64,000 nucleotides of DNA from Georgenia soli. Lineage in GTDB: Bacteria; Actinomycetota; Actinomycetes; Actinomycetales; Actinomycetaceae. The notes under the pieces were generated by a model. That model was not told where the DNA came from. It made no database searches and saw only the letters and a program-made list of their open reading frames with translations. Location of the stretch: assembly GCF_002563695.1 (NCBI RefSeq), contig NZ_PDJI01000004.1:2542001-2606000 (forward strand), given 5' to 3'. A program made the position numbers and the translations under genes. Position 1 is the stretch's first letter; each line of letters begins with the position of its first letter. This document shows, piece by piece, positions 31,300 through 45,592 of the stretch.

Positions 31300-31989
31300 G
31301 TGATCGTCTACAACGAGCTCATCGCCATCACGGCGGGAGCCGGACTGCTGGGCTTCGCGAAGTTCCTCGCGCACCTCATCCGCAAGGAGCGGATCGACAG
31401 CGAGGGGTGGGCGGGGTTCTTCGGAGTCACCGGGTTGCTGCTGTTTCTCCTCGGTCTCCACACGACGGTGACCTGGCCCTACGGCGGGGACGGCTTCGAG
31501 TACGCCAACATCGCGTTCGGGCAGCCGGCGGCCGGCTTCGGTGCGCTGCTGCTGATGGCCTCGGTCTACCTGTGGCGCAACCGCGCGGTCTACGAGGGTG
31601 ATGTCGAGGCGGCGACGGCGAGGACCATCCTCGCGCTGCGGCCGGCCGGCATCTTCGTCGGTGTGCTGGGCCTCGGGATGGCCGTGCTCGCCGTGTCGTT
31701 CGTGCGGTACCAGCTCGGTGCGGCCCCGCCGGAGGAGCCCATCACGGGCCGCTTCGGTCACCTGCCGCTCCTCGAGGCGCTCTTCCTCGGAGGACTCTGG
31801 GGCGTCGTCGCCCTCGGTGCCCTGCTCTTCGCGATCGCGCTGTGGACGGACCGCCCCCAGCTGCTGCGCTGGGCCATGTGGGCCTGGGTGATCGGTGGTG
31901 TCGCGTTCGCCCTCTTCGGCGCGATGAACTTCTACACGCACATCGGCATGTACTACAACATCGCCCACGGCACGATGATCAAGTGGTAG
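31300..31989 (+). CDS. DUF981 family membrane protein
   Basis: 229 residues from GTG 31300 behind GAAGGGAAGGG. Six or so membrane helices: AITAGAGLLGFAKFLAHLI, GFFGVTGLLLFLLGLHTTVT, PAAGFGALLLMASVYLW, ILALRPAGIFVGVLGLGMAV and two C-terminal ones, ending FGAMNFYTHIGMYYNIAHG. His and Tyr/Trp in the helices resemble haem- or quinone-near proteins, but the family has no known role. Flanked by a terminator and the 14-bp tandem repeat. Confidence 0.8.
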   Translation: MIVYNELIAITAGAGLLGFAKFLAHLIRKERIDSEGWAGFFGVTGLLLFLLGLHTTVTWPYGGDGFEYANIAFGQPAAGFGALLLMASVYLWRNRAVYEGDVEAATARTILALRPAGIFVGVLGLGMAVLAVSFVRYQLGAAPPEEPITGRFGHLPLLEALFLGGLWGVVALGALLFAIALWTDRPQLLRWAMWAWVIGGVAFALFGAMNFYTHIGMYYNIAHGTMIKW

Positions 31990-32009
31990 CCGCCCCGCGA
32001 GCCTGAGAA

Positions 32010-32043
32010 GGGGGCCGACCTGGACACGTCCGGGTCGGCCCCC
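32010..32043 (+). terminator. Terminator after the DUF981 gene
   Basis: Eleven-bp stem GGGGGCCGACC/GGTCGGCCCCC with a 12-base loop, followed by a pyrimidine run TCTCTC, 21 bases past the stop. Confidence 0.8.
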
Positions 32044-32057
32044 TCTCTCGTCGCCGA

Positions 32058-32127
32058 CGAGATCCTGCTGTCGAGATCCTGCTGTCGAGATCCTGCCGAC
32101 GAGATATCGCCGACGAGGCACCGCCGG
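32058..32127. repeat. Five tandem 14-bp units between convergent genes
   Basis: CGAGATCCTGCTGT occurs twice exactly (32058-32071, 32072-32085), then CGAGATCCTGCCGA, CGAGATATCGCCGA and CGAGGCACCGCCGG. Copies decay toward the carD stop at 32133. A small minisatellite; no coding or tRNA signal. Confidence 0.75.
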
Positions 32128-32132
32128 CGGGA

Positions 32133-32660
32133 TCAGCTGGCTGCGGCGAGCCTGCCCTGCGGGATGGTGGGCCGGGTGCCGTTCAGAACTGCGGCCTCGA
32201 CGACGGCGGCCGCCTCGTCCTCGTCGACGGCGAGCACGAGGGCGACCTCGGCGACGAACGGGGTGAGCGCGTCCCGCAGCGTCTTGGACTCCCCGAACGA
32301 GAGTCGCTTCTCCTCGTTCCACCGGGTCAGGTCACGGATGAGGCCGGCGATGATCCTGATGTCGCCGGAGCGCAGCTGGTCCGCGCTCCGCTTGACCCGC
32401 CGGGACCACACCTTCTCCTTCTCCCCGGTCGGCGCCAGGAGCACGTCGAAGACCTCCCGGAGGCCGTCGGCGTCGAGCAGGGGCCGGACACCCATCTCCT
32501 CGGCCTGCTCGATCGGGACCCCGACCGAGAGCTCGGCGTCGTGCACGTCGAGCTTGAGATAGCGCTTCTGGCTCTTGCCGACCTTTCGGGTGGCGATCTT
32601 CGAGACGGTCGCCGGGCCGTGGTGGGGGTGGACGAGAACCTGACCGGGGAAGTAGTTCAA
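32133..32660 (-). CDS. carD: CarD-family RNA polymerase-binding regulator
   Basis: 175 residues from TTG 32660, chosen because AAAGGA lies 9 bases upstream and the family begins here (LNYFPGQVLVHPHHGPATV). The N-terminal Tudor-like RNAP-interaction domain is followed by a helical DNA-binding part (WSRRVKRSADQLRSGDIRII, RLSFGESKTLRDALTPFVAE) with the conserved Trp that stabilises the open complex. CarD promotes rRNA and housekeeping transcription in actinobacteria. The CarD gene next to ispD/ispF in many actinobacteria may be elsewhere; no isp genes are here. Confidence 0.85.
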   Translation of the reverse strand: MNYFPGQVLVHPHHGPATVSKIATRKVGKSQKRYLKLDVHDAELSVGVPIEQAEEMGVRPLLDADGLREVFDVLLAPTGEKEKVWSRRVKRSADQLRSGDIRIIAGLIRDLTRWNEEKRLSFGESKTLRDALTPFVAEVALVLAVDEDEAAAVVEAAVLNGTRPTIPQGRLAAAS

Positions 32661-32879
32661 CGCGTGTTCCTTTCGACGAAACGCCGCCGGCCGCGCGCTC
32701 CGGAGGGGGAGCGCTGCGCTCGGGGTCGGGTCCACCGTCGGGAGGCAGTCGTCGATGGCGGCGGAGTGCCCGCACCAGGTGCTGGTGCATCTACGGGACG
32801 ACGTCTGCGCAGTGCGTGGAAGGGACTGGTCTTCCGGTGGGAGAGTCCGACCTCGGCAAGCCGGCCCCCTAATTATGTC

Positions 32880-32899
32880 AGATAATTCCGGAAATATCT
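32880..32899. promoter_or_regulatory. AT-rich 20-bp near-palindrome upstream of carD
   Basis: AGATA-A-TTCCGGAA-A-TATCT: symmetric except at one position on each side of the centre. It lies 220 bases upstream of carD, downstream of the YciI gene, within an unusual AT-rich island (about 32870-32902). It may be an operator or promoter core for carD. Confidence 0.45.
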
Positions 32900-32935
32900 A
32901 GACCCTGTGTCTGGACCCGGGAAACCGGCGCCCGG

Positions 32936-33259
32936 TCAGAGGAACGGCCGGACCTCGATCTTCCGGTTGCAGGCCTTCGACCCCTCGGTGGCGAGCCGGA
33001 CCGCGACGTCGTGGTCCTCGGCCTCGATGATCCAGAACCCGGCAAGGTGCTCCTTCGACTCCAGGAACGGTCCGTCGGTGACCAGGGCCTTGTCGCCGCG
33101 GTTGTCGACGACGGTGGCCGAGCCAGGCGCTCCGAGACCGCCGGCGAAGACCCAGCGACCCTCCTGCTGGAGCCGGAGGTTGAACGCGTCGATGGCGGCC
33201 ATCTCCTCCGGCGTGGCCAGGCCGGCCGAGTCGTGGATGACGGAGAACAGGAACTGCAT
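32936..33259 (-). CDS. YciI-like (DGPF domain) protein
   Basis: 107 residues. QFLFSVIHDSAGLATPEEM start, LQQEGRWVFAGGLGAPGSAT, and the name-giving VTDGPFLESKEHLAGFWIIE. DGPF proteins are small dimeric alpha-beta folds often encoded near ECF sigma factors; none is adjacent here. Function unknown. CAGGAG lies upstream of ATG 33259. Confidence 0.88.
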   Translation of the reverse strand: MQFLFSVIHDSAGLATPEEMAAIDAFNLRLQQEGRWVFAGGLGAPGSATVVDNRGDKALVTDGPFLESKEHLAGFWIIEAEDHDVAVRLATEGSKACNRKIEVRPFL

Positions 33260-33462
33260 GTCGGATCATCTCCTGCGGTCGGGGGCCGCCGCGGTCGGCG
33301 GCCTCTCACCCCTGCTACGAACGACCCGGCCCGGGACAGACACCAGCCATGTGACTCGACACCGGCCAGGGGCCCGTGACGAGCCGGGACACGGGTCCGG
33401 CCGGGGCGGTCGCTCGCCCCGGCCGGAACCGTCATCACGACGGCCTCACGGGCCGTCGTCGG

Positions 33463-38922
<5,460 letters not shown>

Positions 38923-39112
38923 GGTTCCCCCTTGGTCGGCCGGCGATCTGCCTTGATCGCCGAGAGTGGGGCGCACATGTCGTCATCGGCGGCTACGTCG
39001 TCGTCGACCAGTGGTGCGCCACGTGGGCGCCGTGGCGCGGACCTGCACGGGGATGGCCGTGCGCGCTCCGAGCCGGTGGTCCGGGGTCGGACCAGTGCGA
39101 CGCCTGCGCCGA

Positions 39113-39141
39113 ACCCTAGGGAAACTTCTGTTTTCGGTCAA
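39113..39141 (-). promoter_or_regulatory. Promoter of the ThuA multidomain gene
   Basis: Minus strand: -35 TTGACC (39141-39136), 17-bp spacer, -10 TAGGGT (39118-39113). Confidence 0.6.
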
Positions 39142-39156
39142 GCATAAGTTGTATGC
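39142..39156. promoter_or_regulatory. GCATA-N5-TATGC dyad abutting the ThuA -35
   Basis: Perfect 5+5 inverted repeat directly upstream of the -35 hexamer, where an activator would bind. It lies in an AT-rich patch; TGCAGGAATGCA follows at 39154-39165. Confidence 0.4.
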
Positions 39157-39344
39157 AGGAATGCAAACTATTGGGTTTCAGCGCGCGCCGCCTCGATGCC
39201 CCCTCGGGCTGGAGCACCGGAGCCCGCCGCCGCCTGGTGTGCGGTCGCGGGACGTGCGGACGCATGGCTGCGGGAACTGGTCGCGGAGCCCGGGGGCCGG
39301 TACCGAGAGTTCTTCGTCGCGGGAATGAACTCGACCGACTCCGG

Positions 39345-39365
39345 GTTGAGCCAGTCAGACTCAAG
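39345..39365. promoter_or_regulatory. HAIR element 1 (HspR operator)
   Basis: GTTGAGC-N7-ACTCAAG, matching the HspR consensus CTTGAGT-N7-ACTCAAG at 12 of 14 arm positions. Upstream of the dnaK promoter. Confidence 0.75.
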
Positions 39366-39380
39366 TTTGAGCCAGCCCGT

Positions 39381-39409
39381 TTGACGCGGTTTTCTTCGAG
39401 GTCCAGACT
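39381..39409 (+). promoter_or_regulatory. dnaK operon promoter
   Basis: TTGACG (39381-39386), 17-bp spacer, CAGACT (39404-39409). It lies between the two HAIR sites, with HAIR 2 covering the -10 end and start site. Confidence 0.55.
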
Positions 39410-39428
39410 TGAGTGCATACGACTCAAC
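39408..39428. promoter_or_regulatory. HAIR element 2 (HspR operator)
   Basis: CTTGAGT-N7-ACTCAAC, one arm base off the HspR consensus. Overlaps the -10/start region of dnaK, as expected for repression by HspR-DnaK. Confidence 0.88.
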
Positions 39429-39475
39429 ACAGTGCCGGCGGCAAGCGCCGGTGCCGAGACGAAGGAGCAACGCAC

Positions 39476-41349
<1,874 letters not shown>

Positions 41350-41353
<4 letters not shown>

Positions 41354-42015
41354 CGGCCGAGAACGACCGTCCCGAGGAGGGTTACGAGAAGCCCGTGGTG
41401 CACGACCGACGGCGGATCGACCCGGAGACCGGGAAGGTTCGCGAGCCCGTCGCGGGGGAGGCGCCGTCGTCCGACGGCGCCCCCGCCGGGGCGGCCCAGG
41501 CCGCCACCGGTTCCGGCGGCGAGGCGGCGACGGCGGAGGCTCCGGCGTCGTCCGAGGGCGACGAGGCGGCCCGGGCGAAGGCTGAGGCGCTCGACCTGGC
41601 CGACCAGCTCGCCCGCCGCAACGCGGACTTCTACAACCTCCAGCAGGAGTACAACAACTACGTGCGCCGCGCGAAGGCCGACGCCGCAGCCCAGCGGCAG
41701 GCCGGTGCGCAGGACGTTGCGGAGGCGCTCCTGGGCGTGCTCGACGAGATCGAGCTCGCCCGCCAGCACGGCGACCTCACGGGTCCGCTCGGGGCGATCG
41801 CCGAGAAGGTGGAGACCACGCTGGCGCAGCGCTTCGAGGTGGTGCGCTACGGCGCGGTCGGGGAGGAGTTCGACCCCGAGATCCACGAGGCGCTCATGCA
41901 CAGCACCGACCCCGACGCCACGGCGACGACGGTCACGCAGGTGCTGCAGCCCGGCTACCGTGCCGGGGAGCGGGTGCTGCGTGCCGCCCGGGTGGCGGTC
42001 AGCAGCCCCGAATGA
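41350..42015 (+). CDS. grpE: Nucleotide exchange factor GrpE
   Basis: 221 residues from GTG 41350 (GAGGAGG upstream), overlapping dnaK by 4 bases. Long Ala/Pro-rich, acidic head (about 65 residues), then the coiled-coil [20 protein letters not shown] and the beta-domain [20 protein letters not shown] ending [20 protein letters not shown]. Releases ADP from DnaK. Confidence 0.97.
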
Positions 42016-42033
42016 GCGTGCAGAGCATGACCT

Positions 42034-42064
42034 GGTGCCGCGGCGGACTCTCCGCCGCGGCACC
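42034..42064 (+). terminator. 14-bp-stem hairpin between grpE and dnaJ (attenuator-like)
   Basis: GGTGCCGCGGCGGA (42034-42047) pairs with TCCGCCGCGGCACC (42051-42064) around a CTC loop, just before the dnaJ SD. No U-tract. Likely lowers dnaJ-hspR expression or acts as an mRNA processing/stability site. Confidence 0.7.
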
Positions 42065-42088
42065 TCATGATCGAGGAGGTGAGGCGCG

Positions 42089-43090
42089 ATGACCGGACAG
42101 GACTGGCTCGAGAAGGACTTCTACGCCACCCTCGGGGTCGCGAAGGACGCCGACGCCGACGCGATCAAGAAGGCCTACCGCAAGCTCGCCCGGCAGTACC
42201 ACCCGGACCAGAACCCCGGTGACGCGGCCTCGGAGGAGAAGTTCAAGTCGGTGGGCGAGGCCTACGCGGTGCTCTCCGACCCCGAGCAGCGCAAGCAGTA
42301 TGACGCCCTGCGGGCCATGGCAGGCGGCGGCGCGCGGTTCTCCGCCGGCCGCGGCGGTCCCGGGGGTGCGGGCTTCGAGGACCTTTTCGGTGACATGTTC
42401 GGCGGAAGTGCCGGCGCCGGAGGCCCGCGGGTGCGCTACACGACGCAGGGCCAGGGCCAGGGCCAGGGCGCGCCGGGCTTCGAGGACATCCTCTCCGGCA
42501 TGTTCGGCGGTGGGGGCTTCGGTTCCCGACGGCGGCCGCAGCGCGGCGCGGACGTGACCACCACCGCCTCGCTCCCGTTCCGCAGCGCCGTGGAGGGCTC
42601 GACCGTCCAGCTCACCGTGGACGGGCGGACCATGACCACGCGCATCCCGCCCGGGGTGCACGACGGTCAGAAGATCCGTCTGCGGGGCAAGGGCAGGCCG
42701 GGGCAGAACGGCGGCGAGCCGGGTGACCTCATCGTCACCGTGCAGGTCGAGCCGCACCCGCTGTTCTCCCTCGACGGGAAGAACGTGCGGATCACCGTGC
42801 CGGTCACGTTCGACGAGGCGGCGCTGGGCGCCACCATCGAGGTGCCCACCCTCGACGGCAGGACGGTGAAGGTGAAGGTGCCGGCGGGTACGCCGTCGGG
42901 CCGGACCCTCAGGGTGCGGCGCAAGGGCCTCAACGTGAAGAACGGTCCCGACGGCGACCTCCTGGTCACCGTCAACGTGGTGGTCCCGAGCCGGCTCTCG
43001 AGCGCCGCGAAGGACGCCGTCAAGGCGTTCGCGGCGGCGAACGAGGGCGTGAACCCCCGGCAGGGGCTGATGGAGCAGGCTGCACGCTGA
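42089..43090 (+). CDS. dnaJ: DnaJ-family co-chaperone without zinc-finger (CbpA-like)
   Basis: 333 residues. J domain with the HPD motif (KLARQYHPDQNPGDAASEEK) and a Gly/Phe-rich region (GFEDLFGDMFGG, GFEDILSGMFGGGG). The C-terminal substrate domains follow directly (RIPPGVHDGQKIRLRGKGRP, RVRRKGLNVKNGPDGDLLVT). No CxxCxGxG repeats, so it is a type II/CbpA-like J protein although it occupies the dnaJ1 position. GAGGAGGTGAGG precedes ATG 42089. Confidence 0.96.
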   Translation: MTGQDWLEKDFYATLGVAKDADADAIKKAYRKLARQYHPDQNPGDAASEEKFKSVGEAYAVLSDPEQRKQYDALRAMAGGGARFSAGRGGPGGAGFEDLFGDMFGGSAGAGGPRVRYTTQGQGQGQGAPGFEDILSGMFGGGGFGSRRRPQRGADVTTTASLPFRSAVEGSTVQLTVDGRTMTTRIPPGVHDGQKIRLRGKGRPGQNGGEPGDLIVTVQVEPHPLFSLDGKNVRITVPVTFDEAALGATIEVPTLDGRTVKVKVPAGTPSGRTLRVRRKGLNVKNGPDGDLLVTVNVVVPSRLSSAAKDAVKAFAAANEGVNPRQGLMEQAAR

Positions 43091-43095
43091 CTTCT

Positions 43096-43122
43096 CCGCC
43101 GGGTGGGTGAACCACCCGGCGG
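43096..43122 (+). terminator. 11-bp-stem hairpin between dnaJ and hspR (attenuator-like)
   Basis: CCGCCGGGTGG (43096-43106), loop GTGAA, CCACCCGGCGG (43112-43122), 5 bases past the dnaJ stop. No U-tract. Confidence 0.65.
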
Positions 43123-43187
43123 TGTCGGCCCGGCGGAGACGGTGCCGGCCCGGACGAAGAAGTTGTGGCGGACGAAGGGAGGGACGG

Positions 43188-43616
43188 ATGGCGACGACCG
43201 AGAGGCGCGAGGACGCGCCGCTGCTCCCGATCTCGGTGGCGGCGGAGCTCGCCGGCATGCACCCGCAGACCCTGCGGCAGTACGACCGGCTCGGCCTCGT
43301 CCAGCCGCGCCGCACCCGAGGGCGGGGACGCCGGTACTCGATGCGTGACGTGGTCAGGCTCCGCGAGGTTCAGCGCCTGAGCCAGGAGGAGGGCGTCAAC
43401 CTCGCCGGCATCAAGCGGATCCTGGAGCTCGAGGACGAGCTGGTCCAGGTTCGCTCGGAGAACGACCGGCTCCGGCTTCTGGCGGACCCGGGGCAGCGGA
43501 TCTTTGCGGCCGGGCCGTCCGGCGACGTGGTGGCGGTGCCGCGCGGAACCCGCGTGCGGCGCGTGTCCACGACCAGCGGCGGGGCCCTCGTGCTCTGGCG
43601 GCCGCAGGGGCGCTGA
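43188..43616 (+). CDS. hspR: Heat-shock repressor HspR (MerR family)
   Basis: 142 residues from ATG 43188, which follows GAAGGGAGGG; an upstream in-frame ATG at 43107 lies in the hairpin region and lacks an SD. MerR HTH with ISVAAELAGMHPQTLRQYDR and LGLVQPRRTRGRGRRYSMRD, a short coiled coil (LELEDELVQVRSENDRL) and a C-terminal tail. Represses its own operon at HAIR sites, two of which lie before dnaK. Confidence 0.96.
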   Translation: MATTERREDAPLLPISVAAELAGMHPQTLRQYDRLGLVQPRRTRGRGRRYSMRDVVRLREVQRLSQEEGVNLAGIKRILELEDELVQVRSENDRLRLLADPGQRIFAAGPSGDVVAVPRGTRVRRVSTTSGGALVLWRPQGR

Positions 43617-43928
43617 CGCCCGCCGCCTCACCCTCTGGGCCCTTCTCGTCTCACCCTCGCTCACCCCGGATCACCCTTCCGGGTCACCCGCACGATCAGG
43701 TGGTCATCAGCCGTCCGTATCCTCGATCCGCAGCGACCGACGCGGTGTGCTTTCACCAGGGATCCGGACGGTGCCGTTGGCACCAGCTCGGGTCCCGCGG
43801 AAGCCCGCCGGGCTCTCCGCCGAGCGTGACCCGCCGGACGGCGGAGGCGCGGCCGCGACGACGTGGCCCCCCGCAGCCCCCACCGTTCGACGGCGAGCGC
43901 GACAGGGGTCGGGCACGAGGAGCGGGCC
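43617..43928. other. Gap between hspR and the LPXTG gene
   Basis: 312 bases without a gene. Begins with five clustered TCACCC motifs (43627-43690) and a weak hairpin CCCGGA/TCCGGG at 43665-43683 that might end the hspR transcript. No convincing promoter; a -10-like TATCCT lies near 43728. Confidence 0.5.
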
Positions 43929-45338
43929 GTGGTTCTTCTGAAGGCGTCAGGTGCGTTGGGAGTCGTCGCGCTCAGCGCGGGCATGCTGGTTGCGGCGCCG
44001 GCGGCAGCCGGCACGGGTGCCGGGGCGGCGTTCGGGCTGAGCTCGTCGGTCGGCGTCGCGGCGATGGCGGCGCAGAAGTGCGTCGGTGCTGCTCCGACGT
44101 ACGCGGACGTGATGGTCCGCCCGGCCTGGACGGAGCGGATCGAGCACGAGGCCACCTGGGTGACGCAGGCGCTCTACACCCGTTGGGTGGTCGACCAGGA
44201 GTACCGCCCTGCCGTCCCGGAGGTCGCGCACGACGAGTTCGAGTGGTCGGCGGAGCCGCTCGCCGGATGGACCGCCACCGGTGAGTCGCGGCGGGTCCTG
44301 GTCCGCCCGGGCGCGCCCGCCGTTCCGGAGGTCCCGGCGGTCACCGAGGAACGCCTCGTCCATCCGGGACAGCCGTACGTGCCGCCGACGGTCGAGCTGA
44401 TTCGCCACGATGCCCAGTGGACGACCGTGCATCACGAGGCCGTGTACGAGACCGTCCACCACCCGGCGGTGTACGAGACCATCCACCACGACGCGGTGAT
44501 CCAGTACGAGTTCCGGCAGAAGAACGGGAACATCACGCGTTGGGAGACAGACCCCGACTGGAACGCCCAGGGCAACCCGAACAGCATCGGCTGGGAGGCC
44601 ACCGGTGTCAGCGAGGTGGTGAAGGAGGCGTGGGACGAGGAGAAGCTCGTCACCGCAGCCTGGGACGAGGAGGTCCTCGTCAGCCCGGCACGGGACGAGC
44701 AGGTACTCGTCAAGGACGCGTGGGTCGAGGAGGTCGTGATCGACCCGGGGCAGGAAGAGATCCCGCCCACCTACGAGACGGTCGTCGTCACCCCGTACCA
44801 GCCGGCCGTGCCCGAGGTGCCGGAGGAGTGGGGCGTCGAGCTCGAGTACACCCGGCGGGTCATCACCCAGGAGGCGCTCCCCGAGGTGCCGGAGGCCGGG
44901 CACGCCGAGGAAGTGTGGTCCGCCGAGTCGCCGGGTGAAGGCTGGGAGGCGACCGGAGAGACACGTCAGGTCGAGGACCGGCCGGCGTGGACCGACGAGA
45001 TCGCGCAGCCTGCCGTCTTCGAGAACCAGATGGTCCACCCCGGCGTGGTGTGCCCCGCTGTGGCCGTCAGCAGCACAGCGGCTGCTGCGGCGACCCCCGC
45101 AAAGGCCGCGACGGCGAGCCTGCCGAGCACTGGTGTCGGTGAGGGGCTCCTCCCGGTGGCCGGCCTCGCCGTCGCCGCAGGGACCGCGCTCCTCGCCTTC
45201 CGGGCCTGGGTGGCGCGCATCGCAGACGGACGAGGCCGTCACCGTGGCGGCGTGTCACGGGGCGCCCTTGCGTCGACCACCGGCGAGCTGACTCGCTGGC
45301 GCCCGTTCCGCCGTCGCGCGCACCGGCGCACGGCCTGA
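43929..45338 (+). CDS. Repeat-rich LPXTG cell-wall-anchored protein
   Basis: 469 residues from GTG 43929, GAGGAG 7 bases upstream. Signal peptide in the first 30 or so residues (ASGALGVVALSAGMLVAAPA), secreted repeat region, then LPSTGVGEGLLP, a membrane helix (VAGLAVAAGTALLAFRAW) and a basic tail. The repeat region has tandem HH-x-AVYET units, four AWDEE-x-LV-like units, and a long internal duplication (WVVDQEYRPAVPEVAHDEF vs RVITQEALPEVPEAGHAEE, each ending in a W-A-TGE-S/T-R motif). The tail after the helix is about 45 residues, unusually long for a sortase substrate. No known enzymatic domain; probably structural or adhesive. Confidence 0.78.
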   Translation: MVLLKASGALGVVALSAGMLVAAPAAAGTGAGAAFGLSSSVGVAAMAAQKCVGAAPTYADVMVRPAWTERIEHEATWVTQALYTRWVVDQEYRPAVPEVAHDEFEWSAEPLAGWTATGESRRVLVRPGAPAVPEVPAVTEERLVHPGQPYVPPTVELIRHDAQWTTVHHEAVYETVHHPAVYETIHHDAVIQYEFRQKNGNITRWETDPDWNAQGNPNSIGWEATGVSEVVKEAWDEEKLVTAAWDEEVLVSPARDEQVLVKDAWVEEVVIDPGQEEIPPTYETVVVTPYQPAVPEVPEEWGVELEYTRRVITQEALPEVPEAGHAEEVWSAESPGEGWEATGETRQVEDRPAWTDEIAQPAVFENQMVHPGVVCPAVAVSSTAAAAATPAKAATASLPSTGVGEGLLPVAGLAVAAGTALLAFRAWVARIADGRGRHRGGVSRGALASTTGELTRWRPFRRRAHRRTA

Positions 45339-45343
45339 GACCC

Positions 45344-45382
45344 GGGCGCGCCCGACGTTATCCCCCGACGTCGGGCGCGCCC
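45344..45382 (+). terminator. Terminator after the LPXTG gene
   Basis: Fifteen-bp stem GGGCGCGCCCGACGT/ACGTCGGGCGCGCCC with a 9-base loop, 6 bases past the stop. Confidence 0.85.
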
Positions 45383-45446
45383 GTTCCATGTGGTGACGCC
45401 CCGGCATGGACAGCATGCGCGGGGCGAACCTTCTTGTGACGACGAC

Positions 45447-45476
45447 GGGCTCCCGGACCGACTGGTCCGGGAGCCC
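45447..45476. terminator. Second strong hairpin, before the HNH gene 3' end
   Basis: GGGCTCCCGGACC (45447-45459), loop GACT, GGTCCGGGAGCCC (45464-45476). Probably terminates the minus-strand HNH transcript, 116 bases past its stop. Nothing else credible in 45383-45592. Confidence 0.6.
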
Positions 45477-45592
45477 CTCGTTGCTGCAGGGCCACGCCCG
45501 TCGATCACGAGCAGGCTCACTGCGCTGCCTCGAGTCCGAGGCCCAGCCAGTACGACCGGCAGAACAAGGCGAACGTTCCACTGCCGAGGTTT

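Larger units (their letters stand above)
38923..39344. other. Long gap between the ThuA protein and the dnaK control region
   Basis: 553 bases separate the two start codons. Beyond the ThuA promoter and operator (39113-39156) and the HAIR sites, no gene is credible: frames here lack family sequence. The ThuA transcript would have a 5' leader of about 180 bases (38923-39106), long for this genome. Confidence 0.5.
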
